From NCBI GenBank assembly GCA_963829705.1, contig CAWHJN010000005.1:744001-808000 (forward strand): a stretch of 64,000 nt of DNA. The letters run 5' to 3'. The stretch comes from CAWHJN01 sp963829705. Its GTDB lineage: Bacteria; Bacteroidota; Rhodothermia; Rhodothermales; BA12. The notes beneath the pieces were generated by a model. It saw only the letters and a list, made by a program, of their open reading frames with translations, was not told the DNA's origin and made no database searches. Of this stretch, positions 18,177-28,384 are shown one piece after another. Numbering within the stretch: the first letter of the stretch is position 1; each line of letters opens with the position of its first letter. The translations under genes were made by a program, and so were the position numbers.

Positions 18177-18602
18177 CTACCTCGCGCGGTGCGGTGTGCG
18201 CCGCGCCGCGAGCACGCCGCCCGCCCACAACACCGCGGCGATGAGCACGACCTGGAGCGGCAACCGCAGCCACAGCGCCCACACCGGCACGTCGAGATTC
18301 AGCACGCCCGGATGCAGCGCCATGTAGATGTTGGCTGGAAAGACAGCCACCAGCAGCGCGACGAGCCCCCACGCGGCCGCCCGTCGCAGCCGGGGCACGA
18401 GCAGTCCCACGCCGCCCGCGATCTCGAAGAACCCGCTCACGAGCACCATCAGCCGGGGCGCGGGGATGTACGGCGGCATCACGCGGACGTACGTGTCGGG
18501 GGTGATGAAGTGCAGCGCACCCGCCACGACGAACAGCGCGCCGAGGCCCCATCGCACCCACTTCCGCCCGCGCGGCTCCGAAGAAACGTTCAATTCAGTC
18601 AT
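18177..18602 (-). CDS. DoxX-like integral membrane protein
   Basis: 141 residues with four predicted membrane helices and the DoxX-type layout: GALFVVAGALHFITPDTYVR in helix 1, then a FFEIAGGVGLLVP helix. Members of this broad family are linked to quinone or thiosulfate redox chemistry in some organisms, but most have no known role. It is upstream of the symporter gene on the same strand with a 66-base gap that contains an imperfect inverted repeat (18127-18167). The start is an ATG divergent from ettA, 79 bases away. Confidence 0.75.
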   Translation of the reverse strand: MTELNVSSEPRGRKWVRWGLGALFVVAGALHFITPDTYVRVMPPYIPAPRLMVLVSGFFEIAGGVGLLVPRLRRAAAWGLVALLVAVFPANIYMALHPGVLNLDVPVWALWLRLPLQVVLIAAVLWAGGVLAARRTPHRAR

Positions 18603-18681
18603 GTGCGGTGAACCCTCTCGATCCGTGTAGTTTCAGGACGCATCCGCTTCCGGCCTCTGCCATCCACTTTTTGCCAACTCT

Positions 18682-20355
<1,674 letters not shown>

Positions 20356-20376
20356 GGCGGCGTTCACGGCAGGAGG

Positions 20377-20417
20377 GCTTCTCTCTGAGCGACACGTGCA
20401 GGCGCTCAGAGAGAAGC
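20377..20417. terminator. Long perfect hairpin after ettA
   Basis: Fifteen bases at 20377-20391 pair perfectly with 20403-20417 around an 11-nt loop that contains CACGTG. It starts 21 bases after the ettA stop and ends 49 bases before the LpxH-like start. No T run follows on either strand, so it is not a textbook terminator. A processing site or stabilising 3' hairpin is equally possible. Confidence 0.6.
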
Positions 20418-20466
20418 TGCTGCTCGTGCGCCGCGCCGTAGCTTGGCGCTCCATCTGCTGCCGCGC

Positions 20467-21237
20467 GTGATCCTCTTTGTCTCCGACACCCACTTTGGTC
20501 GCCTCGACCCTGCTGCCGACCGGGAGGCCGAGCAGGCACTCGTGGCGTGTATGGAGGCGTTTTTCCAGGACACCACGCACCTGTTTTTGATGGGCGACGT
20601 GTTCGAGGCGTGGATCGAGCACGCGCACCTCGTGCCGCGCCCGCCCGCCCGGTTTTTCGGTGCCCTCGCCCGGTGGGCCGACGCGGGCAGGCACATCACC
20701 GTCTTTGCGGGCAACCACGACCCGTGGCACCGCTCGTATTTCCGCGACGCCTTCGGGGCTACGCTCGTCTACGACGCGCTCGAAACCGTGCTCGAAGGTC
20801 GCCGCGTGTACCTGCACCACGGCGATGGGCTGATGCCGCGCGGCCTCTACCGCCACGCCCGGCGGCTCGTGCGGCACCCGCTGCCCGTCTGGCTCTACAA
20901 GCACGTGATTCCCGCCGACTGGGGACTCGGGCTGGCGCGCTGGGTGTCGCGCAAGATGCACGGCCCGGATGTCGAAATCCGGCAGGTGGAAGGGCTGCGC
21001 GCCTATGCTCGGCGCGTGCTCACCGCCACGGATGCCGACGCCGTGGTGATGGGCCACAGCCACCACGCCGAATGCACCACGTGGCCCGAGGGCGTCTACC
21101 TCAACCCCGGCGCGTGGTACCGCACACGCACCTTCGGCGTGCTCGACGAGGGCGGCTTCGCCGTGCTGGAGTGGAAAGAGGGGCGGGCGGTGCCATACGA
21201 GGCGCCGTTGCACGAAGCAGGCTCCCCGCACGTTTGA
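20467..21237 (+). CDS. LpxH-like metallophosphoesterase (UDP-2,3-diacylglucosamine hydrolase family)
   Basis: 256 residues from the GTG at 20467; an upstream TTG at 20443 would add eight residues, but family members begin at this VILFVSDTHFG. All metal ligand motifs are present: SDTHFG, MGDVFEAW, AGNHDPWHR, HHGDGLM and GHSHHAE. This pattern (DxH, GD, GNHD, H, GHxH) is that of LpxH, which removes UMP from UDP-2,3-diacylglucosamine to make lipid X during lipid A synthesis. Length and the trailing LNPGAWYR agree. No other lpx gene is in the window. A different metallophosphoesterase role cannot be excluded. Confidence 0.8.
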   Translation: MILFVSDTHFGRLDPAADREAEQALVACMEAFFQDTTHLFLMGDVFEAWIEHAHLVPRPPARFFGALARWADAGRHITVFAGNHDPWHRSYFRDAFGATLVYDALETVLEGRRVYLHHGDGLMPRGLYRHARRLVRHPLPVWLYKHVIPADWGLGLARWVSRKMHGPDVEIRQVEGLRAYARRVLTATDADAVVMGHSHHAECTTWPEGVYLNPGAWYRTRTFGVLDEGGFAVLEWKEGRAVPYEAPLHEAGSPHV

Positions 21238-21336
21238 ACCACGCGGCGGAACGACCCCGCACCCGAAGCCTTTTGCCACGCGGCGCGTAACCTGCCCGTT
21301 CGCGCACTCCGCGCATTCTCCTGCCCGCGACGCCCC

Positions 21337-23754
21337 ATGTCCGACTGGTCTTACTCCGACGAAGAACTCAAGCGCTACTTCTACGACGCCAACGCCCGCA
21401 GGCCGGGCGCGGGCCCGGGTGGCGACGGCGCGCCCCGGCCCTCCGACGGGCCCACGTCGAGGCTGCGCGGGTTTTTTGCGCGCCGGTTCTCCGATCCGAA
21501 AAAGGCGCAGGCGGCCTTCTGGCTTTCCATCCTCGCGGGCATCATCGGTGCGTTCGCGCTGCTGCTGCTCGTGATGGCCGTCGTGCTGTCGTTCAACCTG
21601 CCGTCGCTCGAAGCCATCGAGAGCCCCGACCTGTCGCTCTCGACGGTGGCCTACACGGCAGACGGCGAGGAGCTGGCGCGCTACCACATCCAGCAAAACC
21701 GCTCGTGGGCGCCGTACGACAGCATCGCCACGCCCGTCGTGCAGGCGCTCGTGGCCATCGAAGACCAGCGTTTTTACGGCCACTGGGGCATTGACCTGTG
21801 GGGCATCATGGCGGCGGCGAAAGACGGCCTCACCGGGCGCGGCTTCCGCGGCGCTTCGACCATCACGATGCAGCTCGCGCGCAACCTGTACAACGACATC
21901 GGCTTCGAGCGGACGGCTACGCGCAAGATCAAGGAGATGCTGACGGCGGTGCAGATCGAACGGCTCTACACCAAGCGCGAGATCATCGAGATGTACCTCA
22001 ACACGGTCGAGTTCGCGCCCAACGCCTACGGCATCGAGACGGCCGCGCACACGTTCTTCGACAAGAAAGCCGCCGACCTCGACACGCTCGAAGGCGCGAC
22101 GCTCGTGGGGATGCTCCAGGCGACGTCGTACTACAACCCCGTCCGCAACCCCAACAACGCGCAGCGCCGCCGCAACCTCGTGCTCGCCAACATGGTCGGC
22201 AACGGTTCGCTGACGAGCGCGCAGTTCGACGCGCTCAAAGAGCAGCCCGTTGTGACGGATTACCAGTCGAGCGAGATCACCAAGTCGCTCGCGCCGTATT
22301 TCGCCATGTACGTGCAGAATTGGCTCAAGAAGTGGGGCAAGGAGAGCGGCCACAGCATCTACTCCGAGGGCCTCGTCGTCTACACGACCATCGACAGCAA
22401 GATGCAGCAGATGGCCAACGCGGCCGTCGCCGAGGAGATGGAGGGCTTGCAGGCCGTCGTGGATTACGACTGGGGCCGCCCCGGCGCCAACCTCGGCCAG
22501 AGCACCGACGCCTACGCGAAGGCGATGGCCCCGTGCTACGACGCGGACGACGCCACGGCGTGTGCCACCGAGCCGTTCGGCTACTTCTGGAAAAACCAGA
22601 CGAAGCTCGTCGACGAGTACATCCGCGGCACCGGGCACTTCCGCAGCCTGCGCGACGACGGGGTGAATGAAGACGCTGCCCTCCGGCAGTTGCGCCAGGA
22701 TCCCGCCTTCATGGACTCGCTCCGCGCCGTCAAGACGCGCCTCGAAGCGGGGCTGCTCGCCCTCGACCCGCGCTCCGGCCAGATCAAGGCGTGGGTGGGC
22801 GGACGCGATCTCAAAACCGACTGGTTCGACCACATCTCCGACGCCAAGCGCCAGCCCGGCTCGACCTTCAAGCCCTTCGTCTACATCGCCGCCGTCGACA
22901 ACGGCTACTCGCCCGACATGTCCATCTCGGCGGAGCCGTTCACGTGGGTCGGCACCGGCGAGTGCGCGGGGCAGCGGTGGAGCCCGGGCAACATGGGGGG
23001 CTCGAGTGGCGAGCGATCGCTCCGCACGGGCCTGGCGACCTCCAACAACATGATCACGGCCCGGCTGATGGACATGGTGAAGCCCCGCACCGCCGCGCTC
23101 TACGCCAGGCGCATGGGCATCGAGAGCGACCTCTTCCCCGGCGACGTGAACCCGGACTGCTACATGGCCCTCGCCCTCGGCACGAGCGACGTGACGCTCC
23201 TCGAACTGACGACGGCCTATGCCACGCTCGCCAACGGCGGCCTGTACGTCGAGCCCACCGCCGTGTCGCGCATCGAAGACCGCTACGGCAACGTGCTCTA
23301 CGAGGCCGAGCCGACGCCCCGCGAGGCGCTGCCCGAGGAAACCGCCTTCAACGTCATCGACATGATGCGCGGCGCGGTGGACTACGGCACCGCCGTCCGG
23401 CTGCGCGGGCAGTACGGCATCTCGTCGGACTACGACCTCGCCGCCAAGACGGGCACCACGCAGTCGAACGCCGACGGCTGGTTCATGCTGCTCCACCCCG
23501 AACTCGTCGTGGGCTCGTGGACGGGCTTCAACGACCGCCGCATCGCCTTCCGCTCCGACTGGTGGGGGCAGGGCGCGCACAACGCGATGTTCGTGACCGG
23601 TGCCTTCTTCAAACGCCTCGCCGATGCCAACGCCATCAGCGCGGGCGTCGCCTTCCCGCGCCCCGCCTACACGCCCTTCGAAGATGCCATCCCGGCTACG
23701 GACCTCGAAGACGACCGGAGCGGGAATGGAAATAGAGGCCGGGTGGGATGGTAA
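21337..23754 (+). CDS. Class A penicillin-binding protein 1A, transglycosylase/transpeptidase
   Basis: 805 residues. A cytoplasmic tail of about 60 residues and one membrane helix (about 68-90) precede the GT51 domain, with catalytic E142 in EDQRFYGHWGID and the GASTITMQLARN motif. The transpeptidase domain has S509-T-F-K512 (QPGSTFKP), SNN at 569-571 and KTGTT at 704-708. It polymerises and cross-links peptidoglycan in the periplasm. Between the two domains an acidic insert of about 80 residues (DYDWGRPGAN to GVNEDAA) is larger than in E. coli PBP1A and typical of Bacteroidota-type enzymes. It is a single gene. Confidence 0.92.
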   Translation: MSDWSYSDEELKRYFYDANARRPGAGPGGDGAPRPSDGPTSRLRGFFARRFSDPKKAQAAFWLSILAGIIGAFALLLLVMAVVLSFNLPSLEAIESPDLSLSTVAYTADGEELARYHIQQNRSWAPYDSIATPVVQALVAIEDQRFYGHWGIDLWGIMAAAKDGLTGRGFRGASTITMQLARNLYNDIGFERTATRKIKEMLTAVQIERLYTKREIIEMYLNTVEFAPNAYGIETAAHTFFDKKAADLDTLEGATLVGMLQATSYYNPVRNPNNAQRRRNLVLANMVGNGSLTSAQFDALKEQPVVTDYQSSEITKSLAPYFAMYVQNWLKKWGKESGHSIYSEGLVVYTTIDSKMQQMANAAVAEEMEGLQAVVDYDWGRPGANLGQSTDAYAKAMAPCYDADDATACATEPFGYFWKNQTKLVDEYIRGTGHFRSLRDDGVNEDAALRQLRQDPAFMDSLRAVKTRLEAGLLALDPRSGQIKAWVGGRDLKTDWFDHISDAKRQPGSTFKPFVYIAAVDNGYSPDMSISAEPFTWVGTGECAGQRWSPGNMGGSSGERSLRTGLATSNNMITARLMDMVKPRTAALYARRMGIESDLFPGDVNPDCYMALALGTSDVTLLELTTAYATLANGGLYVEPTAVSRIEDRYGNVLYEAEPTPREALPEETAFNVIDMMRGAVDYGTAVRLRGQYGISSDYDLAAKTGTTQSNADGWFMLLHPELVVGSWTGFNDRRIAFRSDWWGQGAHNAMFVTGAFFKRLADANAISAGVAFPRPAYTPFEDAIPATDLEDDRSGNGNRGRVGW

Positions 23755-23856
23755 TCAATGGCTGATTCGTCAACGGCTAATGGGATATGCACATGCTGTA
23801 GTGTATCCGCAAACCTGCCGTTCCATTAACAAGTGAGCATTGGCGAATTGAGCATT

Positions 23857-25095
23857 ATGAAACTCCTCCACACCGCCGACATCCACATCGGCGTCGATGC
23901 CCATGGGCGGCTCGACGCTTCGACGGGCCTCAACACGCGGCTGCTCGACTTCCAGAATGCGTTCGAGTTCATGGTGGACTACGCGCTCAAGGAAGACATC
24001 GACGCCTTCCTGTTCGCGGGCGACGCCTACCGCACCGCCGACCCCACGCCCACGCAGCAGCGCCTCTTCGCCGAGTGCCTCAAACCCATCGCCGACGCGG
24101 GCATCCCGATCGTGATGATCGTCGGCAACCACGACCACCCGGTGTCTTTCGGCAAGGCCTCTGCGCTCGACATCTTCGAGTACGTGCAGGGGACGGTGCA
24201 CCTGTTTCGCACGCCCGACGTGGCGAAGATCGAAACCAAGAGCGGCCCGCTCCAGATCATCGCCCTCCCGTGGCCCATCCGAAGTCTGCTCATCGCGCGC
24301 GACGAGTACCGCGGCAAGACGCCCCTCGAACTGCGCGACACCATCGAAGGGATGTACACGGCGTTCGTCGAAAATGCCGTGACTGAGTGTGATCCCGACG
24401 TGCCGACGGTGCTGATGGGGCATTTCAGCGTGCAGGGGGCTGAACTCGGCGGGTCGGAACGGACGAGCCTCATCGCGCACGAGCCCAAATTCATGGCCTC
24501 CACGCTCACGCTCGCTCCCATCGACTACGTCGCACTTGGCCACATCCACCGGCACCAGAACATGAACGAGAGCGGTGTGCCCGTCGTGTATTCGAGTTCC
24601 ATCGAGCGCGTCTCGTTCAAGGAGCAGGACGAGCCGAAGGGCTTCGTGATGATCGACATCGACGCTTCGGGGCCGGTCAAAAAGACGACCTGGCGGCACG
24701 TCGAAACGCCCGCCCGCCGCTTCGTGACGGTCGATGTAGACGCCCGCCAGAGCGCCCAGCCGACCGAGACGATCCTCACGGCCATCGCCCGGAAAAATGT
24801 GGCCGACGCCGTCGTGCGCGTGCGCTACCAGGTGGACGAAGCGCAGGCGACGCTCGTGGACGGCAGGAAAATCCGCGAGGCGCTTTCCACGGCCTACGTC
24901 ATCGCGGGCATCGACCGGCAGGTGGAGCCCACCGAGCGCCAGCGCCGGACGGTGGTGACGCGGGAGTCGAGCCTGAAAGACGCCATGACGCAGTACGTGG
25001 CCCAGCACGAGCATCTCGCCCCACTCAAGGAGCGCCTCGTCCGCGCAGCGATGGAACTGGAATCCGAACTCGACGCCGTGCGCGACGACGGCTGA
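23857..25095 (+). CDS. SbcD-like DNA repair exonuclease (Mre11 family)
   Basis: 412 residues from the ATG at 23857, where family similarity begins (MKLLHTADIHIG). A GTG 24 bases upstream would add an unrelated octapeptide. Motifs are DIHIG, FAGDAYR, IVGNHDHP, GHFSVQG and GHIHRHQ, the five phosphoesterase motifs of Mre11/SbcD nucleases that process hairpins and double-strand ends with an SMC-like partner. The partner gene sbcC, normally next door, is not in this window: the next features are a terminator and a tRNA on the other strand. Confidence 0.85.
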   Translation: MKLLHTADIHIGVDAHGRLDASTGLNTRLLDFQNAFEFMVDYALKEDIDAFLFAGDAYRTADPTPTQQRLFAECLKPIADAGIPIVMIVGNHDHPVSFGKASALDIFEYVQGTVHLFRTPDVAKIETKSGPLQIIALPWPIRSLLIARDEYRGKTPLELRDTIEGMYTAFVENAVTECDPDVPTVLMGHFSVQGAELGGSERTSLIAHEPKFMASTLTLAPIDYVALGHIHRHQNMNESGVPVVYSSSIERVSFKEQDEPKGFVMIDIDASGPVKKTTWRHVETPARRFVTVDVDARQSAQPTETILTAIARKNVADAVVRVRYQVDEAQATLVDGRKIREALSTAYVIAGIDRQVEPTERQRRTVVTRESSLKDAMTQYVAQHEHLAPLKERLVRAAMELESELDAVRDDG

Positions 25096-25145
25096 CGGTG
25101 AGGCGCGGGAGCGGCTACCCCTACCTGTACCCGGTGCGAAAAGCA

Positions 25146-25176
25146 AAGCCCCCGAGTCGTTGAAACTCGGGGGCTT
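25146..25176. terminator. Bidirectional terminator between sbcD and tRNA-Leu
   Basis: A 12-bp stem (25146-25157 with 25165-25176) encloses a 7-nt loop. On the minus strand it is followed by a T-rich stretch (TTGCTTTTCG), so it mainly serves the tRNA. It also sits 51 bases after the sbcD stop. Confidence 0.7.
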
Positions 25177-25191
25177 ACGCTTGCTGGCAGG

Positions 25192-25274
25192 TACCCGGAG
25201 GGGGACTCGAACCCCCACGGCCTCGCGGCCATTCGATTTTGAGTCGAATGCGTCTACCATTCCGCCATCCGGGC
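25192..25274 (-). tRNA. tRNA-Leu, anticodon CAA
   Basis: An 83-nt cloverleaf on the minus strand. Acceptor arms GCCCGGA and TCCGGGT pair with one G-U. The anticodon loop is CTCAAAA (anticodon CAA), closed by TTCGA/TCGAA. A long variable arm with a GGCCGCGAGGCC hairpin marks it as class II. The T arm contains GGTTCGAGTCC. CCA is not encoded. It decodes UUG leucine codons. Confidence 0.95.
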
Positions 25275-25284
25275 GCGGGCGGCT

Positions 25285-25314
25285 ATGTTAGCGATCCGGC
25301 GGCGGCGGTGTCAA
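25285..25314 (-). promoter_or_regulatory. Sigma-70-like promoter of tRNA-Leu
   Basis: On the minus strand a perfect -35 box TTGACA (25309-25314) is separated by 18 bases from a -10 box TAACAT (25285-25290). The predicted start falls a few bases before the tRNA 5' end at 25274. Confidence 0.65.
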
Positions 25315-25390
25315 CGCTGCGGCGGTTCTTCATGCCACGCCGGTCGTCCGTTCGGAGGCCGAGGCTGGCGAGATATTTCATCCTCCAGCA

Positions 25391-26566
25391 TCACGACAGC
25401 GCCGGGTCGAGGACGACCTTGATGCAATCGTCCTGCTTGTCGCGGAAGGTCTGGTACATCTCGGGCGCTTTCTCGATGGGCACGCGGTGCGTGATGATGA
25501 ACGAGGGGTCGAGGTCGCCTTTCTCGATGTGCGCGAGCAGGCGTGGCAGGTAGCCATGCACGTGCGTCTGGCCCATCTTGAACGTCAGCCCTTTGCCGAA
25601 GGCCGCGCCGAGGTTGAACTGGTTGACGATGCCGGCATAGACACCCGGAATCGACACCGTCCCGCCTTTGCCGCACGCCTGGATGGCCTCGCGGAGGGCC
25701 GTGGGGCGGTCGGTTTCGAGCTTGACGGCTTGCTGCACCTTGTCTGCCTTGCCGAGGAAGCCGAAGCCGTGCGCCTCCATCCCCACGGCGTCGATGCAGG
25801 CGTCAGGGCCGCGCCCGCCGGTCATCTCCTTGAGCTCGTCGAACACGTCGGCCTCGCTGTAATCGAGCACCTCGCTACCCGCGAACTCACGCGCCATGCG
25901 GAGGCGTTCGGGGAAGCGGTCGATGCCGATGACGCGCGCGCCGAGCAGCCGGGCGCTGATCTGCGCGAACAGCCCCACCGGGCCGCAGCCCCACACGGCC
26001 ACCACGTCGCCCTCCTGGATGTTGCAGTTTTCCGCCGCCTGATAGCCCGTCGGAAAGATGTCGGTGAGGAACAGCACCTGCTCGTCCGTCAGGCCGTCGG
26101 GGATTTTGTACGGGCCGAAGTCCGCGTAGGGCACGCGGACGTACTCGGCCTGCCCACCGGCGTAGCCGCCGAGCATGTGGCTGTAGCCGAAGAGCCCGGC
26201 GGGGCTGAACCCGTACGCGGCCTCAGCGATGGCGGCGTTGGGGTTCGAGTTGTCGCACAGGCTCACCCGGTTCGTCGAGCAGTAGTGGCACGAGCCGCAC
26301 GCGATGGGGAACGGCACCACGACGCGGTCGCCCTTCCGGAGGTTCTTGACCTCAGGACCGACCTCGACGACCTCCCCCATGAACTCGTGGCCGAGGATGT
26401 CGCCGGATTCCATCGTCGGGATGTAGCCGTCGTAGAGGTGCAGGTCGGAGCCACAGATGGCGGTGAGCGTCGTGCGGATGATGCAGTCGCGCGGGTTGAG
26501 GATCGTGGGGTCGGGGACAGAATCGACGCGGACGTCTTCTTTTCCGTGCCAGCAGACGGCTTTCAT
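25391..26566 (-). CDS. Zinc-dependent alcohol/formaldehyde dehydrogenase-like oxidoreductase
   Basis: 391 residues of the medium-chain dehydrogenase superfamily. Catalytic zinc ligands are in ICGSDLHLY and GHEFMGEVVEVG. The structural zinc site is CGSCHYCSTNRVSLC. NAD(P) binds at VWGCGPVGLFAQISARLLGA. Length and the extra loop around the GGRGPDACIDAVGMEAHG stretch resemble glutathione-independent formaldehyde dehydrogenases, but the substrate is uncertain. It is downstream of a PQQ-type sugar dehydrogenase on the same strand. The leader right before the ATG consists of five heptads and contains no Shine-Dalgarno sequence. Confidence 0.85.
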   Translation of the reverse strand: MKAVCWHGKEDVRVDSVPDPTILNPRDCIIRTTLTAICGSDLHLYDGYIPTMESGDILGHEFMGEVVEVGPEVKNLRKGDRVVVPFPIACGSCHYCSTNRVSLCDNSNPNAAIAEAAYGFSPAGLFGYSHMLGGYAGGQAEYVRVPYADFGPYKIPDGLTDEQVLFLTDIFPTGYQAAENCNIQEGDVVAVWGCGPVGLFAQISARLLGARVIGIDRFPERLRMAREFAGSEVLDYSEADVFDELKEMTGGRGPDACIDAVGMEAHGFGFLGKADKVQQAVKLETDRPTALREAIQACGKGGTVSIPGVYAGIVNQFNLGAAFGKGLTFKMGQTHVHGYLPRLLAHIEKGDLDPSFIITHRVPIEKAPEMYQTFRDKQDDCIKVVLDPALS

Positions 26567-26567
26567 G

Positions 26568-26602
26568 GGATTGAGGGTTACGGATTAGGGGTTACGGATA
26601 TC
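26568..26602 (-). repeat. Heptad tandem in the dehydrogenase leader
   Basis: Five consecutive 7-mers end two bases before the start codon at 26566. Read on the plus strand the second and fourth are identical (gggttac) and the third and fifth begin ggat. The unit can also be seen as a 14-base tandem. It belongs to the heptad class described in the findings. Confidence 0.55.
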
Positions 26603-26654
26603 GGGACATGCCACAGCACGTATCTACAGAGGGTCGAAAGCCAGCGGCTTATCC

Positions 26655-26682
26655 GCGTTTGCACAGCGTTTGCACAGCGTTT
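26655..26682. repeat. 11-bp direct repeats upstream of the alcohol dehydrogenase
   Basis: GCGTTTGCACA occurs twice in tandem (26655-26665, 26666-26676), followed by a partial third copy GCGTTT. The spacing of about one helical turn would place protein contacts on one DNA face. It lies 90-115 bases upstream of the dehydrogenase start and 43 bases after the sugar dehydrogenase stop. Confidence 0.6.
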
Positions 26683-26724
26683 TGAGGGCTTTTCGGGCTT
26701 CGGGGACGACGAGCGCGGCGGGCG

Positions 26725-27876
26725 TCAGTGCAGCAGTTTGAGCCGCCACACGTTGCCGTCGCTCTTGTCGGTGAGCACGTAGAGGAAGCCGTCTGGGCCT
26801 TGCTCTACGTCGCGGATGCGGGCGTCGAGGGGGATGCGCTCGGCTTCCGTGGCGGTGTCGCCGTCGAGGGCGACGCGCACGAGCCCCTGCGCCGTCAGCC
26901 CGCCGATAAAGGCGCTGCCCTGCCACGCGGGAAACACGGTGCCGGTATAAAAGACCATGCCCGAGGGCGAGATCACGGGCGTCCAGTGGTACGCAGCGTC
27001 GGCAAAGTCGGGCCGCGTGGGCGGGTCGGGGATGTCGGTGCCGTCGTAGTTCATGCCCCAACTCACGACGGGCCAGCCGTAGTTGCGGCCCCGCTCGGGG
27101 CGGTTGAGTTCGTCGCCGCCCAGCGGCCCCATCTCGGCGATCCAGAGCGATCCGGTGCGCGGGTCGATGGCGGCGCTCTCGACGTTGCGGTGGCCGTACG
27201 ACCAGATCTCGTCGCGCGCCTCGTCGTCGCCCACGAAGGGATTGTCTTCGGGCACCGAGCCGTCGGCGTTGAGGCGGACGACGGTGCCGAGGTGGTTGGA
27301 CAGGTCCTGGGCGGGACTGAACTGGAAGCGCTCGCCCATCGTGAGAAACAGCGTGCCGTCGGGGGCGAAGACGACGCGGCTGCCGAAGTGGTTGGGGCCG
27401 GTGATCCACGGCTCCTGCCGGAAGAGCGTCTCGAAATCGTGGAGGCGGTCGTCCTGCCAGCGTCCACGCCCCAGCGCGGTGGCAGCACTGCCGCCGGGGC
27501 CTGGCGCGGCGAAGGTGAAGTAGATGTAGCCCGTCTCGGCAAAGTCGGGGCTGAGCGCCACGTCGAGCAGACCGCCCTGGCCCTGCGCGAACACCGTCGG
27601 CGTGCCCTCAATGGGAGCCGAGAGCGTACCCTCGGGGGTGAGCGTGCGGAGCGCCCCCGAGCGCTCAGTGACGAGCATCCGGCCATCCGGCAGAAACGCG
27701 AGGCCCCACGGGTGGTCGAGCCCGCCGACGACGTTCTCGACGGCGACAGGCCCGGCCTCCGTCATCACCGACCCCACCTGATCGGGGTCGCCCGGCTGCG
27801 CGTTCGTCGGCCCGCAGGCGGCGGCGAGGAGGGCAGTCAGCATCCAGCGGTACGTTTTCACAGCAAGTCGGGACAT
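26725..27876 (-). CDS. PQQ-dependent aldose sugar dehydrogenase-like lipoprotein
   Basis: 383 residues. An N-terminal signal with lipobox LAAAC suggests a lipoprotein. The rest is a six-bladed propeller of the soluble glucose/aldose dehydrogenase type (YliI/Asd): DHPWGLAFLPDGRMLVTER in the first blade, QGGLLDVALSPDF, the GSRVVFAPDGTLFLTMGER blade, and the YGHRNVESAAIDPRTG and GGDELNR segments, where His and Arg face the quinone. It would oxidise aldoses in the periplasm. It lacks cytochrome motifs, so electrons must pass to a separate acceptor. PQQ synthesis genes are not in the window. Confidence 0.85.
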   Translation of the reverse strand: MSRLAVKTYRWMLTALLAAACGPTNAQPGDPDQVGSVMTEAGPVAVENVVGGLDHPWGLAFLPDGRMLVTERSGALRTLTPEGTLSAPIEGTPTVFAQGQGGLLDVALSPDFAETGYIYFTFAAPGPGGSAATALGRGRWQDDRLHDFETLFRQEPWITGPNHFGSRVVFAPDGTLFLTMGERFQFSPAQDLSNHLGTVVRLNADGSVPEDNPFVGDDEARDEIWSYGHRNVESAAIDPRTGSLWIAEMGPLGGDELNRPERGRNYGWPVVSWGMNYDGTDIPDPPTRPDFADAAYHWTPVISPSGMVFYTGTVFPAWQGSAFIGGLTAQGLVRVALDGDTATEAERIPLDARIRDVEQGPDGFLYVLTDKSDGNVWRLKLLH

Positions 27877-27917
27877 GACGGTGCGGAGCGTTCGGGGTTG
27901 GGAAAGAGAGGCGCGGC

Positions 27918-28340
27918 TCAGGCGACCGGGTCGATGAGGCCCAGCTGGGTCAGCATCCCGACTTGGTCGGTGAGGCCCCAGCGCTCCTTCACCTTGCCGT
28001 CCTCGAAGCGCGCGATCTGCATGGCGGCGACCTTGAAAGAGCGGCCCGTCGGCTCGAAGCCCATGAACGCGCCTTCGTGCGTGCCGCTGATGGTGTAGCG
28101 GAGGGCCACGTGGTCGTCGGTGGCGATCATCTCATCCACCTCGGCCTTCAGGTTGGGGAACGACGCGTGCATCGAGCGGAAAAACTGTTTGAGGCCCTCG
28201 CGGTCGGGCGTCACGTCGGGCGCAGGGTCGTGATCGACGAAGTCAGGCGCGAGGATTTCGTCGAGCACGTCGACGTTGCCTTCTGTGGCGACTTCCTCGC
28301 CCCAGCGTTTCTGAATGCGGATGTTGGCTTCTTTGCTCAC
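27918..28340 (-). CDS. SnoaL-like / NTF2-fold ester cyclase family protein
   Basis: 140 residues from the GTG at 28340, giving the typical family beginning VSKEANIRIQKRWGEEV. A TTG at 28388 would overlap the upstream gene and add an unrelated stretch. Features of the SnoaL-like fold are VLDEILAPDFVDHDPAPD near residue 35, EGLKQFFRSMHASFPNL, and the ending of paired strands (GRSFKVAAMQIARFEDGKV). Relatives cyclise polyketides, but most stand-alone copies have unknown substrates. It is 44 bases from an SRPBCC gene on the same strand. Confidence 0.75.
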   Translation of the reverse strand: MSKEANIRIQKRWGEEVATEGNVDVLDEILAPDFVDHDPAPDVTPDREGLKQFFRSMHASFPNLKAEVDEMIATDDHVALRYTISGTHEGAFMGFEPTGRSFKVAAMQIARFEDGKVKERWGLTDQVGMLTQLGLIDPVA

Positions 28341-28384
28341 GTTTGGGGTGTTATAGAGAGGCGGGGACTGGCGGAAAAGTCCGG

